Positions 28,368-37,968 of a DNA stretch of 64,000 nt are shown here, piece by piece. A model generated the notes under the pieces. The model was not told the DNA's origin, ran no database searches, and saw nothing but the letters and a program-made list of their open reading frames with translations. Made by a program: the position numbers and the translations under genes. Position 1 is the stretch's first letter; each line of letters starts with the position of its first letter. The DNA is taken from assembly GCA_913041495.1 (NCBI GenBank), contig CAJWHT010000003.1, positions 1 through 64,000 of the forward strand, given 5' to 3'. Source of the DNA: an uncultured Desulfobacteraceae bacterium (GTDB taxonomy: Bacteria > Desulfobacterota > Desulfobacteria > Desulfobacterales > Desulfobacteraceae).

Positions 28368-29687
28368 TCACCTGGTTTCACTTTTTATTGACAGCGGTTT
28401 GTGTTCCGGCTCTTTTATCAAAATTCCGATAAGGGTGGTGGCCAGGAGAATGACAAGTGAGAGCATGAAAGCAAACCGCCATGCTTCCAGGGGATAGATG
28501 CGCACCCCTTCTTCAACCAGCCCGAGCCATTTTTTATCCAACGCCCATCCGAACAGGGGTTGCACCACGGCTGCACCTAAAAATCCCCCCATATTGGAAA
28601 GCCCGATGGCGCAACCTGATAATTCAATGGGATTGACCTCTTTGGTGCAGGCCCAGAGAAGAATAAATCCCGAGGCAAAAAAACCCATGGCAAACAATAA
28701 AAATGGAAGCACGGCAGGGGCGGGTTTTCCTCCGGGCCAAGCCAGCATGGCGATCCAGCACAGTGCATACATCAGGGTGGATGTGAGCAACGGTAATTTG
28801 CGTTTACCGATCCGGTCGGAAATATAGCCGATTGTCGGGCATCCGATCACCAGGCCCACGGCGATGATCAAAAGATTGGATGAGGCCTCGAACCGTTCCA
28901 TCCCGTATTGCTGAACCAGAAAAGGAAGCCCCCATACCCCCTGAAATGCCATCAAGGAGCCGTAGATACCGAAAAATACGGCAAAGGGCGGCCAGGAACT
29001 TGGGTTTTTCATTACCCTTCCCAGCCCCTGGATCACATCTTGTATCCCCATGCTGACCTGGGGTTTGGCCCCTGGATTGGGGGAGGGAAGATCAAGCTGT
29101 GAGGGCCGGTTCTTCACCAAAACCAAGGTCAGGATACCGGCAAGGATACCGATGCCGCCCACCAGGGAAAAAGAGACCCGCCATCCCCATATCGACACCA
29201 GATAAGCCAAAGGGGTTGCGGCAAGGACGGCACCTGAATTTCCGATGAACAGGGCGGTGCCGGACAAGGTGCCGAATTGCCGTTCGGGAAACCATTCCGT
29301 TACGATTTTCAGCATGGAAACAAAGATGACCGATACCCCGAATCCAATGAGAATCCGTCCCAGGTAGGCAAGACTTAGGACCGGTGCGGCGGCAAAAATA
29401 AGGGAGCCTATGCCTGAAATCATCATCCCCCAGAAAACGGTTTTTTTGGCGCCAACCCCATCGGCCAGGACCCCTGCCGGCAATTGCATCAATGTGTATA
29501 CATAAAAATAAATGGCTGCAAGGTTGCCTAAAACAGCACCGCTCAAATTGAATTCCGCCATGAGAAGATCAGACACCACGGCCGGGGCCACCCTGTGAAA
29601 ATAGACCATCAGGTAGGACAGGGAGACGATACCAAAAAAGTACCAGGCAAATTTTTGTCTTTTGCTTTGTAAAAGATCCAGAGTCAT
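28368..29687 (-). CDS. MFS transporter
   Basis: 12-TM pattern; YFHRVAPAVVSDLLMAEFNLSGAVLGNLAAIYFYVYTLMQLPAGVLADGVGAKK. Confidence 0.92.
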   Translation of the reverse strand: MTLDLLQSKRQKFAWYFFGIVSLSYLMVYFHRVAPAVVSDLLMAEFNLSGAVLGNLAAIYFYVYTLMQLPAGVLADGVGAKKTVFWGMMISGIGSLIFAAAPVLSLAYLGRILIGFGVSVIFVSMLKIVTEWFPERQFGTLSGTALFIGNSGAVLAATPLAYLVSIWGWRVSFSLVGGIGILAGILTLVLVKNRPSQLDLPSPNPGAKPQVSMGIQDVIQGLGRVMKNPSSWPPFAVFFGIYGSLMAFQGVWGLPFLVQQYGMERFEASSNLLIIAVGLVIGCPTIGYISDRIGKRKLPLLTSTLMYALCWIAMLAWPGGKPAPAVLPFLLFAMGFFASGFILLWACTKEVNPIELSGCAIGLSNMGGFLGAAVVQPLFGWALDKKWLGLVEEGVRIYPLEAWRFAFMLSLVILLATTLIGILIKEPEHKPLSIKSETR

Positions 29688-29796
29688 TTATTTTTCCTTA
29701 AACGGTTAGGGGGATGAATGGTCAAAATGAGCACGACGCTCATCCGGGCGGGTCATCCTTATCGGTTTTTGTTCCATATGTTCCGTTGTGCAAGTA

Positions 29797-29812
29797 TGCA
29801 AACTTGGGGCCA
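29797..29812 (-). promoter_or_regulatory. Sigma54-type (-24/-12) promoter for the MFS gene
   Basis: Minus strand TGGCCCCAAGTTTGCA against consensus TGGCAC-N5-TTGCA. Confidence 0.6.
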
Positions 29813-29932
29813 TGGTTGTGATACGAATGCAGGCAAATCCGTTTAAGCCAATCTATCATTGACAAAATCAGAATCTTTGTGGAAGCTTAAAACCGGTAGC
29901 GGTCCTGTGAATGAAACCAAAAGGCGGGTGTG

Positions 29933-31702
29933 ATGGTGGAAAATGAAAAATGGGGGCAAGGTTCGGTATCAACCATGCAGGACCAGGCGGCTCAAACTGA
30001 TGCCGTAAGTCTTAAGGATGCAATAATCGACTCTGCCCACAATCTGATCATATCCGTTGATATGTCGGGGCGGGTAAAGATTTTCAATAAATCCGCGGAA
30101 AAATTTTTCGGCCGGAAATTCGGGGATGTCCGAAATAAAAAGATTGAAGAGATATATCCGGACAGCAAGTTGCGTCAGGTGGCCCATTCCGGCAGGTCCG
30201 AAATCCTTCAAAAGGTTGAAGTCAACAATCGGCTTTTTTTATCCAACCGAAGTCCCATTGTGGATGAAAACAATCGGATTATCGGGGCTGTGGCCGTGTT
30301 ACAGGATATCTCCGAACTGGAACTCGTATCTGATGAACTCAGCCGGGTAAAAGCCTTGAACAAAGAATTTGATGCCATATTTGAATCCTCCTTTGACGGA
30401 ATATGGCTGTCTGACGGGCAGGGAAAAGTCCTCAATATGAACAGGGCCACTGAAAAAATCTTTGGTTTCTCCAGGGACCAGTTGATCGGGAAATACCCTG
30501 CGGATATGCTGGAGGAAGGCGTTTATTCAAGGTCTTCGGCTGTGAGGGCCATTGAGAAAAAAGAGACGGTAACCACCACCTTGACCACCAGGGACGGTAA
30601 AACCATCATCGCCACAAGCACCCCGGTCTTTGACGAGAATAATAATATTTCCCTTGTGGTGAACAACATCAGGGACGCCACCCATCTGTTTGAACTGCAG
30701 TCTCAACTGGATCAGATGAAAGGGCTCACGGAGTTGTACCAAAAAAAGCTGCGGCAGGTGGAAGTTAAAAAAGGCTTTGTCTATCAATCCGCCCGGATGG
30801 AAGATGTTGTTTCCCTGGCACTTCGGCTGGCGGATGTTGAATGTCCCGTGATGATTACCGGTCCTTCAGGGGTCGGCAAGGAGCTTGTGGCCGACATCAT
30901 TCATTCAAACAGCGGGCGCAGGGACGGTCCCTTCATCAAGGTGAACTGCGGGGCAATTCCTGAAAACCTCATGGAATCCGAGTTGTTCGGTTATGAATCC
31001 GGTGCGTTTTCCGGCGCGAACCGCGGAGGGAAACCCGGGCTTTTTGCCTTGGCCCATGAGGGCACCTTGTTGCTGGATGAGATTGGAGAGCTCCCGCTGC
31101 ACATGCAGGTAAAACTGCTGCGGGCCGTACAGGATAAATCCATTGTCCGGGTGGGCGGTACCAAGCCATTTAAGGTGGATATCAGGCTGCTTGCGGCCAC
31201 CAATCGAAATCTGGAAGAGATGATAGCCAACAATGAATTCAGGGAAGATCTCTATTATCGGCTCAATGTTGCCGCCATCTCCATACCGGCCCTCAATGAG
31301 CGCAGGGAAGATATTATTGTGCTTGTCGCGCATTTTCTGTCCCGGTTCAACCGGAAGTACAACAAACATATTGAGTTCACCGATGAGGTGATGGATGCCT
31401 GGTACCGACACGATTGGCAGGGCAACGTGAGGCAATTGGAAAATGCGGTGGAACGGGCCGTTGTGACGGCCCGTGATCCGGTGGTGACCACCCACGATTT
31501 AACCCCCACCCCCACCGGTAAATCCGCAGCACAGGATACCCGTGAAGTGATGCCGCTTCCCGAAGCTGTGGCCCGGACCGAGCAACAATTGATACGGCAG
31601 GTGTTTTCCCAGTGTAAAACCACACGGGAAATGGCCAAAAGACTTGGTATTCACCAGTCTACACTCATCCGCAAGGCTGCAAAGTACGGTATAAAAAAGT
31701 AG
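29933..31702 (+). CDS. Sigma54-dependent transcriptional activator with PAS sensor domains
   Basis: GPSGVGKELVADIIH Walker A, ESGAFSGAN (GAFTGA variant), GTLLLDEIGELPLHMQVKLLR, C-terminal Fis-like HTH. Confidence 0.93.
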   Translation: MVENEKWGQGSVSTMQDQAAQTDAVSLKDAIIDSAHNLIISVDMSGRVKIFNKSAEKFFGRKFGDVRNKKIEEIYPDSKLRQVAHSGRSEILQKVEVNNRLFLSNRSPIVDENNRIIGAVAVLQDISELELVSDELSRVKALNKEFDAIFESSFDGIWLSDGQGKVLNMNRATEKIFGFSRDQLIGKYPADMLEEGVYSRSSAVRAIEKKETVTTTLTTRDGKTIIATSTPVFDENNNISLVVNNIRDATHLFELQSQLDQMKGLTELYQKKLRQVEVKKGFVYQSARMEDVVSLALRLADVECPVMITGPSGVGKELVADIIHSNSGRRDGPFIKVNCGAIPENLMESELFGYESGAFSGANRGGKPGLFALAHEGTLLLDEIGELPLHMQVKLLRAVQDKSIVRVGGTKPFKVDIRLLAATNRNLEEMIANNEFREDLYYRLNVAAISIPALNERREDIIVLVAHFLSRFNRKYNKHIEFTDEVMDAWYRHDWQGNVRQLENAVERAVVTARDPVVTTHDLTPTPTGKSAAQDTREVMPLPEAVARTEQQLIRQVFSQCKTTREMAKRLGIHQSTLIRKAAKYGIKK

Positions 31703-31718
31703 GGGCGGATTTTATGGT

Positions 31719-31848
31719 GTTGCACAATTGCAGCAAAAAAAGAGTCGTGATAAGTCATATATTCCATCATTTCAGATGGATAGCCATCAAAATCGACCTT
31801 GCTGCAATATTGCATCGGCGGTGTTGGGGTGATGCAATATCGCAGCAC
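31719..31848. promoter_or_regulatory. Cluster of three ~18-bp palindrome-like sites (consensus TGCTGCAATATTGCATC)
   Basis: gttgcacaattgcagcaa (31719-31736), ttgctgcaatattgcatc (31799-31816), gatgcaatatcgcagcac (31831-31848). Confidence 0.7.
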
Positions 31849-31913
31849 CTTGTTCTGTGGCGTAATTTATTGAAAAGTAGATAAAAAATAAGAATTTCAG
31901 GGCAATAACGAAT

Positions 31914-32930
31914 ATGATCAAAAAAAAGGATATCATCGACAATCAACTTCTAAAAGAAATCATTGCCATCCGGATCAACACCTTATGGAGAATGCTGGCA
32001 TTAAAATGCCATGGGGAGGGGTTGCCCTTGCCCAACGATGAAGGGGCCACAGGGAAATTCGACAACAAGGGCGCCATCTTTATCCCCGGTGGCCTGATAT
32101 ACCAGGATGTTGACGAAAAAACGATTCAGTATCATAAACAATCAGAGTTTACCCCCGCATTGTTCGGAAAACAGATTCGGTCAGCCCTTCAGTACGATAA
32201 TGCCACCTTGTTGTTCAAAGATGGTATTGCCAAAGGGATAAACCTTGACAGCGGCTTTTTTTCAAAGGCTGCCCGGACCATCAACATTTATAAAAAGGCG
32301 GCTTTTAGGAGAAAGAAAAAAATCAGTTCGAAAATATTGATGCAACTGGACTCCGAGGACATCATTAAAAGTCATTGCCCCACTTATTTTTCATCGCCTT
32401 ACGGCGCACGCACAAGGATAAGCACCTGTGTATCCTTCGGCTTAATAGACCCATCCATGTTTTTTGTGTTTTATAAAACGGAATTGAAGTTTTCACAGAC
32501 AACGACCCAACGGTTTTCAGAGCAGTTTGACCGGGCACTGCAGCCATGTGTGCTGGCGGACGGGACAACCTTGTTTCCCCCCTATGTTGTGGTCTGTCAC
32601 GACACCAGGTATAACGAATATAATTACACCGGCTTAACCCGAATTTTAGGCCTTGGTAAATTCGGAGAATTTGCCACATTGTCTTTTGAGCGCATTGACA
32701 ACCGTCTTGTAAACGAGTTGCGCAGGAAAAAAATAGAATATTCAGATGAAGACATTGTTGCAGATTATGAGGATCATCAAATCCTTTGCCTGTTGCGGGT
32801 GTATGCCCCCACCAATCCGGGCCGACGATCTTCAAAACATGACACCCATATTATCTCTGCGGAAACGGACCTTAGGATCGATACCAACCAAATTTACCGG
32901 GAAGCAAAAGAGCAATACAACATTGGATAA
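31914..32930 (+). CDS. Protein of unknown function; possible divergent DAC (DisA_N-like) domain
   Basis: GAIFIPGG...EFTPALFGKQIRSALQYDNATLLFKDG...SSPYGARTRISTCVSFGLIDPSMFFVFYKTELKFS parallels DAC GAIIVFPG / FTP..DGA..DG / GTRHR..S..DALV.V.S in order. Confidence 0.5.
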   Translation: MIKKKDIIDNQLLKEIIAIRINTLWRMLALKCHGEGLPLPNDEGATGKFDNKGAIFIPGGLIYQDVDEKTIQYHKQSEFTPALFGKQIRSALQYDNATLLFKDGIAKGINLDSGFFSKAARTINIYKKAAFRRKKKISSKILMQLDSEDIIKSHCPTYFSSPYGARTRISTCVSFGLIDPSMFFVFYKTELKFSQTTTQRFSEQFDRALQPCVLADGTTLFPPYVVVCHDTRYNEYNYTGLTRILGLGKFGEFATLSFERIDNRLVNELRRKKIEYSDEDIVADYEDHQILCLLRVYAPTNPGRRSSKHDTHIISAETDLRIDTNQIYREAKEQYNIG

Positions 32931-32974
32931 TTAAAATCTGTCCTTCCTTTTCGGGCAGACCAGAAAGGATATAA

Positions 32975-33011
32975 CGGCCCTGCAGACAGGTGGCATCTGT
33001 CTGCAGGGCCG
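32975..33011 (+). terminator. Intrinsic terminator
   Basis: CGGCCCTGCAGACAG-gtggcat-CTGTCTGCAGGGCCG (15 bp) followed by gtcttttta. Confidence 0.9.
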
Positions 33012-33017
33012 GTCTTT

Positions 33018-33644
33018 TTACAGGGCTTTGGCCATTTTTGCAGCGGCATTGGCATCCGGTGCAAAAACATCGGCGCCGATCTCATCGCAAAACCCTTGAG
33101 TGACAGGGGCGCCGCCCACCATGATTTTAACCTGTTCCCGCAGGCCAGCCTCGGAGATGGCCTCCACGGTCTGTTGCATGGCCGGCATGGTGGTGGTGAG
33201 CAGGGCGGAGATCCCGACAATTTCGGGTTTAATCTCGCTTATTTTTTCCACAAAGGCGTCCGGCGGGACATCCACGCCCAGGTCATAAATTTCCATGCCC
33301 GCGCTTTCCATGAGCATGGAGACCAGGTTTTTGCCGATGTCATGAAGATCTCCTTGTACCGTTCCGATAACCACCTTTTTCGTCTGCCCTGTGTCTTCTT
33401 CGCTCAGGTGGGGTTTGAGGACATCCACGCATTGGGACATGGCGTTGGCGGACATGAGTACTTCGGGAATGAACATCTCTTCACTTTCCATTTTTTCGCC
33501 AACGATTTCCATACCGGCCAGAAGGCCCTTATTCAGAATATCAACGGCCGGGGTATCGTTTCCCATGGCGGTTTCCACAAGTGATATGGCCTGGCCGGGA
33601 TCACTGTCCACAATGGCCTGGCTGATCTTGTTAAATGTCGTCAT
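33018..33644 (-). CDS. Corrinoid (B12-binding) methyltransferase partner protein
   Basis: GTVQGDLHDIGKNLVSMLMESAGMEIYDLG cobalamin motif (DxHxxG). Confidence 0.93.
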   Translation of the reverse strand: MTTFNKISQAIVDSDPGQAISLVETAMGNDTPAVDILNKGLLAGMEIVGEKMESEEMFIPEVLMSANAMSQCVDVLKPHLSEEDTGQTKKVVIGTVQGDLHDIGKNLVSMLMESAGMEIYDLGVDVPPDAFVEKISEIKPEIVGISALLTTTMPAMQQTVEAISEAGLREQVKIMVGGAPVTQGFCDEIGADVFAPDANAAAKMAKAL

Positions 33645-33645
33645 A

Positions 33646-35127
33646 TTATTTCTCCTCTTTTAAATGAATGGTATATTTATCCCTGATGGCCCGGTCGGTG
33701 TCCGGATCAATGTAGGCCGTCTCCCGGTTGGCGATCAGTTTTTTTGCAATTTCACGGGCCTTTTCCCTGGCATCCAGGCCGCCGTCTTTTTCCCAGCGGT
33801 CACGGCTTTTCCGGTTGGTGACCCCGTTGCCCTGGAAATATTCCCTTCGCATGTGGGCCATGGTGTGGGGGCTGGACATGTAGTTGCCCCCAGGACCGAC
33901 GGATTCGATCACCTCAAGGGCCAGATGTTCGGCATCCACCTCAATGCCCTTGAGAACCCGGCAGCAGTTGCCGATGATCTCGTCGTCCATGACAAATTGC
34001 TCGTGGGCAATGGTGAGCATGGATTCCAGCATGCCGGCGCTGTGGTGGATATAGTTGGACCCGGCCATGGCTGCAAGGATCAGGGTCAAGGATTTCTCCC
34101 AGGCTGCCTGGGCATCAGGCTCTTTTGAGTCGGCAAGGCCTGCGGAGTTGTAATTGGGGATGTTGATGTGGTCTGCCAGCTGGTGGGCGGCCGCATTCAT
34201 CATGCCAAATTCCACCGGTCCGCCGGCATAGCCCATGGAGGCCAGGTTGACCAACCCGGGAATACCGCCGTACAGGACCGGGGCACCCGGGGTGGTCAGC
34301 TGGCAGATGGCGATACCGGCCAGTTCCTCCGCATGAAGCTGGGCCAGGGTTCCGGCCATGGTCACAGGTGATGTGGACCCGGCCATGGGGGCGCTGGAGA
34401 TGGCAACGGGAATACGGTTCCGGTTGGCTTCCTGCATGATCAGGGTGGACTGGGTGCACAGCTTTAAGGGGCTGATGGCAATGGAGGTGATAAATGAGAT
34501 AAAGGGGCGTTCCGCAAGTTTGTCTTTACCCCCGGCGATCATGGCGGCCAGGTCGATGACCCTGCGCAGGCCTTCTTCGTCGTTGACCCCGGACATCACG
34601 TGTTTCTGCGTGGCCTTGAGACAGGCGTAAAACATGTTGATGTCGTAGTCTTCCTTTTTCAGGTCCGTGGGGATGCAGGGGCGGACCAGAAAATGGATGT
34701 TGGCCAACTGATCCACGACACGGGAGACCTCGTAGAGATCCTCAAGCGTGGTGGCCCGCAGTTCTTTGGTCTCAAGGTCAATGATTTTGATGGCAGCCCC
34801 GCCGGTGCCCAGGTGTACCTTATCCTCCCGCAGATCGAGGTCGTGTTCCGGTTGTCTTCCGCAGAGGATCACCTGGGAGGGGGCCTTTACTATGGCCTGC
34901 TCAATGATGTGCCTTGGAAATTTGATCCGCCGGGATTTGTGGTCCACTTCTGCCCCGTGGTCTTCCAGCATTTCCACGGTAGCCTCAAGTCCGTTTTCAT
35001 ATCCCATCCCGGTCTGCTCTAAAATAGTCAGAGCCGCATCGTGGATGGTTTCGATCTGTTCGGGTGACAGGGGGCGGTAAAGACCACCCTGAAGTCCTTT
35101 TAACTGCATGTCTTCTCCTTGTTGCAT
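33646..35127 (-). CDS. Trimethylamine methyltransferase (MttB) superfamily protein without pyrrolysine
   Basis: MttB family features (YRPLSPEQIETIHDAALTILEQTGMGYEN; GGPVEFGMMNAAAHQLADHINIPNYNSAGLADSKEPDAQAAWEKSLTLILAAMAGSNYIHHSAGML); ORF uninterrupted, no in-frame UAG. Confidence 0.9.
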   Translation of the reverse strand: MQQGEDMQLKGLQGGLYRPLSPEQIETIHDAALTILEQTGMGYENGLEATVEMLEDHGAEVDHKSRRIKFPRHIIEQAIVKAPSQVILCGRQPEHDLDLREDKVHLGTGGAAIKIIDLETKELRATTLEDLYEVSRVVDQLANIHFLVRPCIPTDLKKEDYDINMFYACLKATQKHVMSGVNDEEGLRRVIDLAAMIAGGKDKLAERPFISFITSIAISPLKLCTQSTLIMQEANRNRIPVAISSAPMAGSTSPVTMAGTLAQLHAEELAGIAICQLTTPGAPVLYGGIPGLVNLASMGYAGGPVEFGMMNAAAHQLADHINIPNYNSAGLADSKEPDAQAAWEKSLTLILAAMAGSNYIHHSAGMLESMLTIAHEQFVMDDEIIGNCCRVLKGIEVDAEHLALEVIESVGPGGNYMSSPHTMAHMRREYFQGNGVTNRKSRDRWEKDGGLDAREKAREIAKKLIANRETAYIDPDTDRAIRDKYTIHLKEEK

Positions 35128-35173
35128 CCGGTGCTGTCCCTATAAAGGCAGGCCGGACCGTCGTGTCTGCATG

Positions 35174-36025
35174 TTAGGGAATCGCCAGCGGCATCCCGTC
35201 GTATGCAAAGGTTATATTGTCTGTTTCCATCGCCATGTAATCGGAAAAACTGCGGTGCCAGTATTCTTCCAGGTGGATAAAGACGACGCGGTCTGCCTTG
35301 AGCCGTTCGGCCAGGGCCAGGGTGTCGTCATAGGTGTAGAGGGTGGTCCTGGAGACGTGTCCTTCCGGATACCTGAAATCCCCTGCCAGTCCCTGTTCAA
35401 ACATACCGGGCTGAATCAGCAGCAGGTCCGGATGGCGGACCTGCTGCCGGGATTCGGGAAATGGCTTGATGTCGCAGGGGGCATAGACAATGCGGGCCCC
35501 CTGCTTTTCGAATACAAAAATAAATACGGGCGGATTGCTGCCGGGCACCCGGATCGCCGTTATCTTCAGTTCCCCGAGGCGGATCGTACTATCAAATTCC
35601 CGGCAGACGGCAAACCCGCTGTCCTCAAGAAAATCCAGCCAGGGGCCGTACACCGTGGTGATTTCCCCGAAGTGTTCCATGAGTGCCCGGGGAATCAGCA
35701 GGGTCAGCCGTTTTTCCGGTATTCCCCGCCAGGTGCGAAAATCCAGGGCAATCTGCTCGATGACCCGCAGTCCTTCAATATGATCCGGATCCAGGTGGGT
35801 GAACAGGATATGGCTCAGGGAGCAAATCCCCTCCCGGTTGAGCTGGGTGCCGATCTCAGCCGGCGTGTCGATGAGCAGGTTGTCCCCGTGGATAAAAAGA
35901 GAGGGGCCGGTCCGCCGGAACGGATGCCCTTTTTCCCTGGCCTCCCGGCAGATCCCGCAATTGCACAAGGGTCTTGGGATGGGCATGCATCCGCCCGATC
36001 CCAGTACGGTCAACTCCATGATCAT
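35174..36025 (-). CDS. PhnP-like MBL-fold metallo-hydrolase
   Basis: ELTVLGSGGCMPIPRPLCNCGICREA and FTHLDPDHIEGLRVIEQ. Confidence 0.88.
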   Translation of the reverse strand: MIMELTVLGSGGCMPIPRPLCNCGICREAREKGHPFRRTGPSLFIHGDNLLIDTPAEIGTQLNREGICSLSHILFTHLDPDHIEGLRVIEQIALDFRTWRGIPEKRLTLLIPRALMEHFGEITTVYGPWLDFLEDSGFAVCREFDSTIRLGELKITAIRVPGSNPPVFIFVFEKQGARIVYAPCDIKPFPESRQQVRHPDLLLIQPGMFEQGLAGDFRYPEGHVSRTTLYTYDDTLALAERLKADRVVFIHLEEYWHRSFSDYMAMETDNITFAYDGMPLAIP

Positions 36026-36043
36026 CTCCCCTTGGGCCAGGAA

Positions 36044-37630
36044 TTAATAATCGTGTTTCAGGTCTCCGTCCACGGTGCCTCTGACCTTTTCGCGTTCCTC
36101 TTCAAAGTCGAATCCGGTCCAGATGCCGATGGACCCTAAAATGGAATCCTGGGGATGGTACTCCCTGAAGATTTTAAAATAATAGGCCGCCTCTTTGCTG
36201 TTGATCACAGCGTTGGGGTGCTCCGCCTTGATATGGGCGAACTCCTCGTCGCTCATGCGGTTGGCAACCCGTTCGCCTAAATCTTCGCAGCCCGCACCCT
36301 GGGTGTACTGGACCTTGTACCGCCAGAGAATTTCCTCGGGCAGGTAATGGGTACCTTCAAAGGCTTTTCTGAGAATCCACTTTTCAATTTTGGCCCCGTT
36401 GTGTTCCCGGATCTTGAGTTCCGGAGGGATCATCATGCCCAGGCGGATCATTTCCACGTCCAGGAAGGGCACCCTAAGTTCCAGGCTGAAATCCATGCCC
36501 ATGCGGTCGGCCCGCTGGAGGTTGATGTTGTGGAGGTTGGTGATCAGCCGCCGGCCTTCGGGATTCATTTTATCAATGGGAAAGTTCTTCATGTACTGGT
36601 AGCCGTTGAAGACCTCGTCCGCTCCCTCGCCGGTGAGTACCACGGTGCAGAATTCGGCTGCGGCCTTGCAGGTGAAATAGCAGGGCACGGCACAGCGGAC
36701 CAGGGAGGGATCGTAGGTCTCCAGCTTGTTGATGACGTGGGGCAGGGCATCGTAATAGTCTTTTTCTGTAAAAAGATACTCATGGTGGGTGGAACCGATG
36801 TGATCCGCCGCAATTCTGGAGGCCTTGATATCGTCACTGACTTCACCCTGGGCATCTTTCATCCCCACCACAAAGGTATGGAGATTGGGAATTTCGTCCG
36901 CGGCAATCGCTGCCACCAGGCTGCTGTCCAGCCCGCCGCTGCAAAATGAACCCACCGGTATTTCAGGATCAGCCAGAAGCCGTTTTTTCACCGACCGGAT
37001 AAAGGTATCCCGGATTTTATCCGTGGTCGTGGCGATGTTGGTCAGCTTGTGATCCTGGATCTTTGGCACCTTGTAGTATTGGACGAATCCCGTATCCGGT
37101 GTGTAATAGTGGCCTGCGGGAAATTCATGAACTTCAGGCACCTGGGCCAGGCTCATGGCCCCCAGTTCTGAGGTAAAGTAAAACCCCCCGTCTTTGTACC
37201 CGTAATACAGCGGCTTAATTCCGATGGGGTCCCTGGCCAGCAGAAAGGTCCCTTTTTCTTCGTCAAACACGGCAAAGGCAAACATGCCGTCAAGTTGTTT
37301 GACGCAGTCGGGTCCCAGTTCCTGGTACAGGTGGAGAACGGTTTCGGAATCGGATTGGGTTTTAAAATCATACTTTTGCGTTAAGGTTTCCCGAAGGGCC
37401 TTGAAATTGTAAATCTCGCCGTTGGCAATTATCCCTTTCAGATCTCCGGCAGCCAGAATGGGCTGATGACCGGTGGCTACATCAACGATGGATAGTCTTG
37501 TGTGCCCCACCGTGAATTGATCTCCGCTGTGAATCCCCCTGTCATTGGGTCCCCTGTGGGTCAATGCATCCAGCATCCGGTTTATGGTGTCATCGTCCCT
37601 GATGCCGAAGCATCCTGCTATGCCGCACAT
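36044..37630 (-). CDS. asnB: Glutamine-hydrolysing asparagine synthetase
   Basis: MCGIAGCFG Ntn-type N-terminus, SGGLDSSLVAAIAA PP-loop; start moved from 37759 to 37630. Confidence 0.92.
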   Translation of the reverse strand: MCGIAGCFGIRDDDTINRMLDALTHRGPNDRGIHSGDQFTVGHTRLSIVDVATGHQPILAAGDLKGIIANGEIYNFKALRETLTQKYDFKTQSDSETVLHLYQELGPDCVKQLDGMFAFAVFDEEKGTFLLARDPIGIKPLYYGYKDGGFYFTSELGAMSLAQVPEVHEFPAGHYYTPDTGFVQYYKVPKIQDHKLTNIATTTDKIRDTFIRSVKKRLLADPEIPVGSFCSGGLDSSLVAAIAADEIPNLHTFVVGMKDAQGEVSDDIKASRIAADHIGSTHHEYLFTEKDYYDALPHVINKLETYDPSLVRCAVPCYFTCKAAAEFCTVVLTGEGADEVFNGYQYMKNFPIDKMNPEGRRLITNLHNINLQRADRMGMDFSLELRVPFLDVEMIRLGMMIPPELKIREHNGAKIEKWILRKAFEGTHYLPEEILWRYKVQYTQGAGCEDLGERVANRMSDEEFAHIKAEHPNAVINSKEAAYYFKIFREYHPQDSILGSIGIWTGFDFEEEREKVRGTVDGDLKHDY

Positions 37631-37968
37631 ACCTTCTCCTTCTTTTGTTCGTATATAGTCAAAACACCGGGGATCCCTCCTGGTCTGCCGCATAAATCCC
37701 ATGGCCTTTCCCGCGCCAGAGTGGGGGTGGTCCCCGACCAATGGCCGGGACCATAACACAACTATACATCGAATTGAAAGTTTTTATTCTGGGGATTTGA
37801 TGAAAAAAATTAATATCTGTATATGAAAAATAGTAATATTGTGTGTCTTTTTGATGAAAATATCACTTTTTACTGGGAAATTGTGATTGTTTCTTTGGTG
37901 GTGTGAAAAACCCTTGTGGAATGATAGGCTGATAGAAGGAATAAATATATATTGAGAACGATATAATT

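Noticed and set aside
33646-35127. Possible pyrrolysine (UAG) in the MttB-family gene
   Set aside because: The ORF is uninterrupted across full length; no in-frame UAG is needed, so it is a non-Pyl family member.
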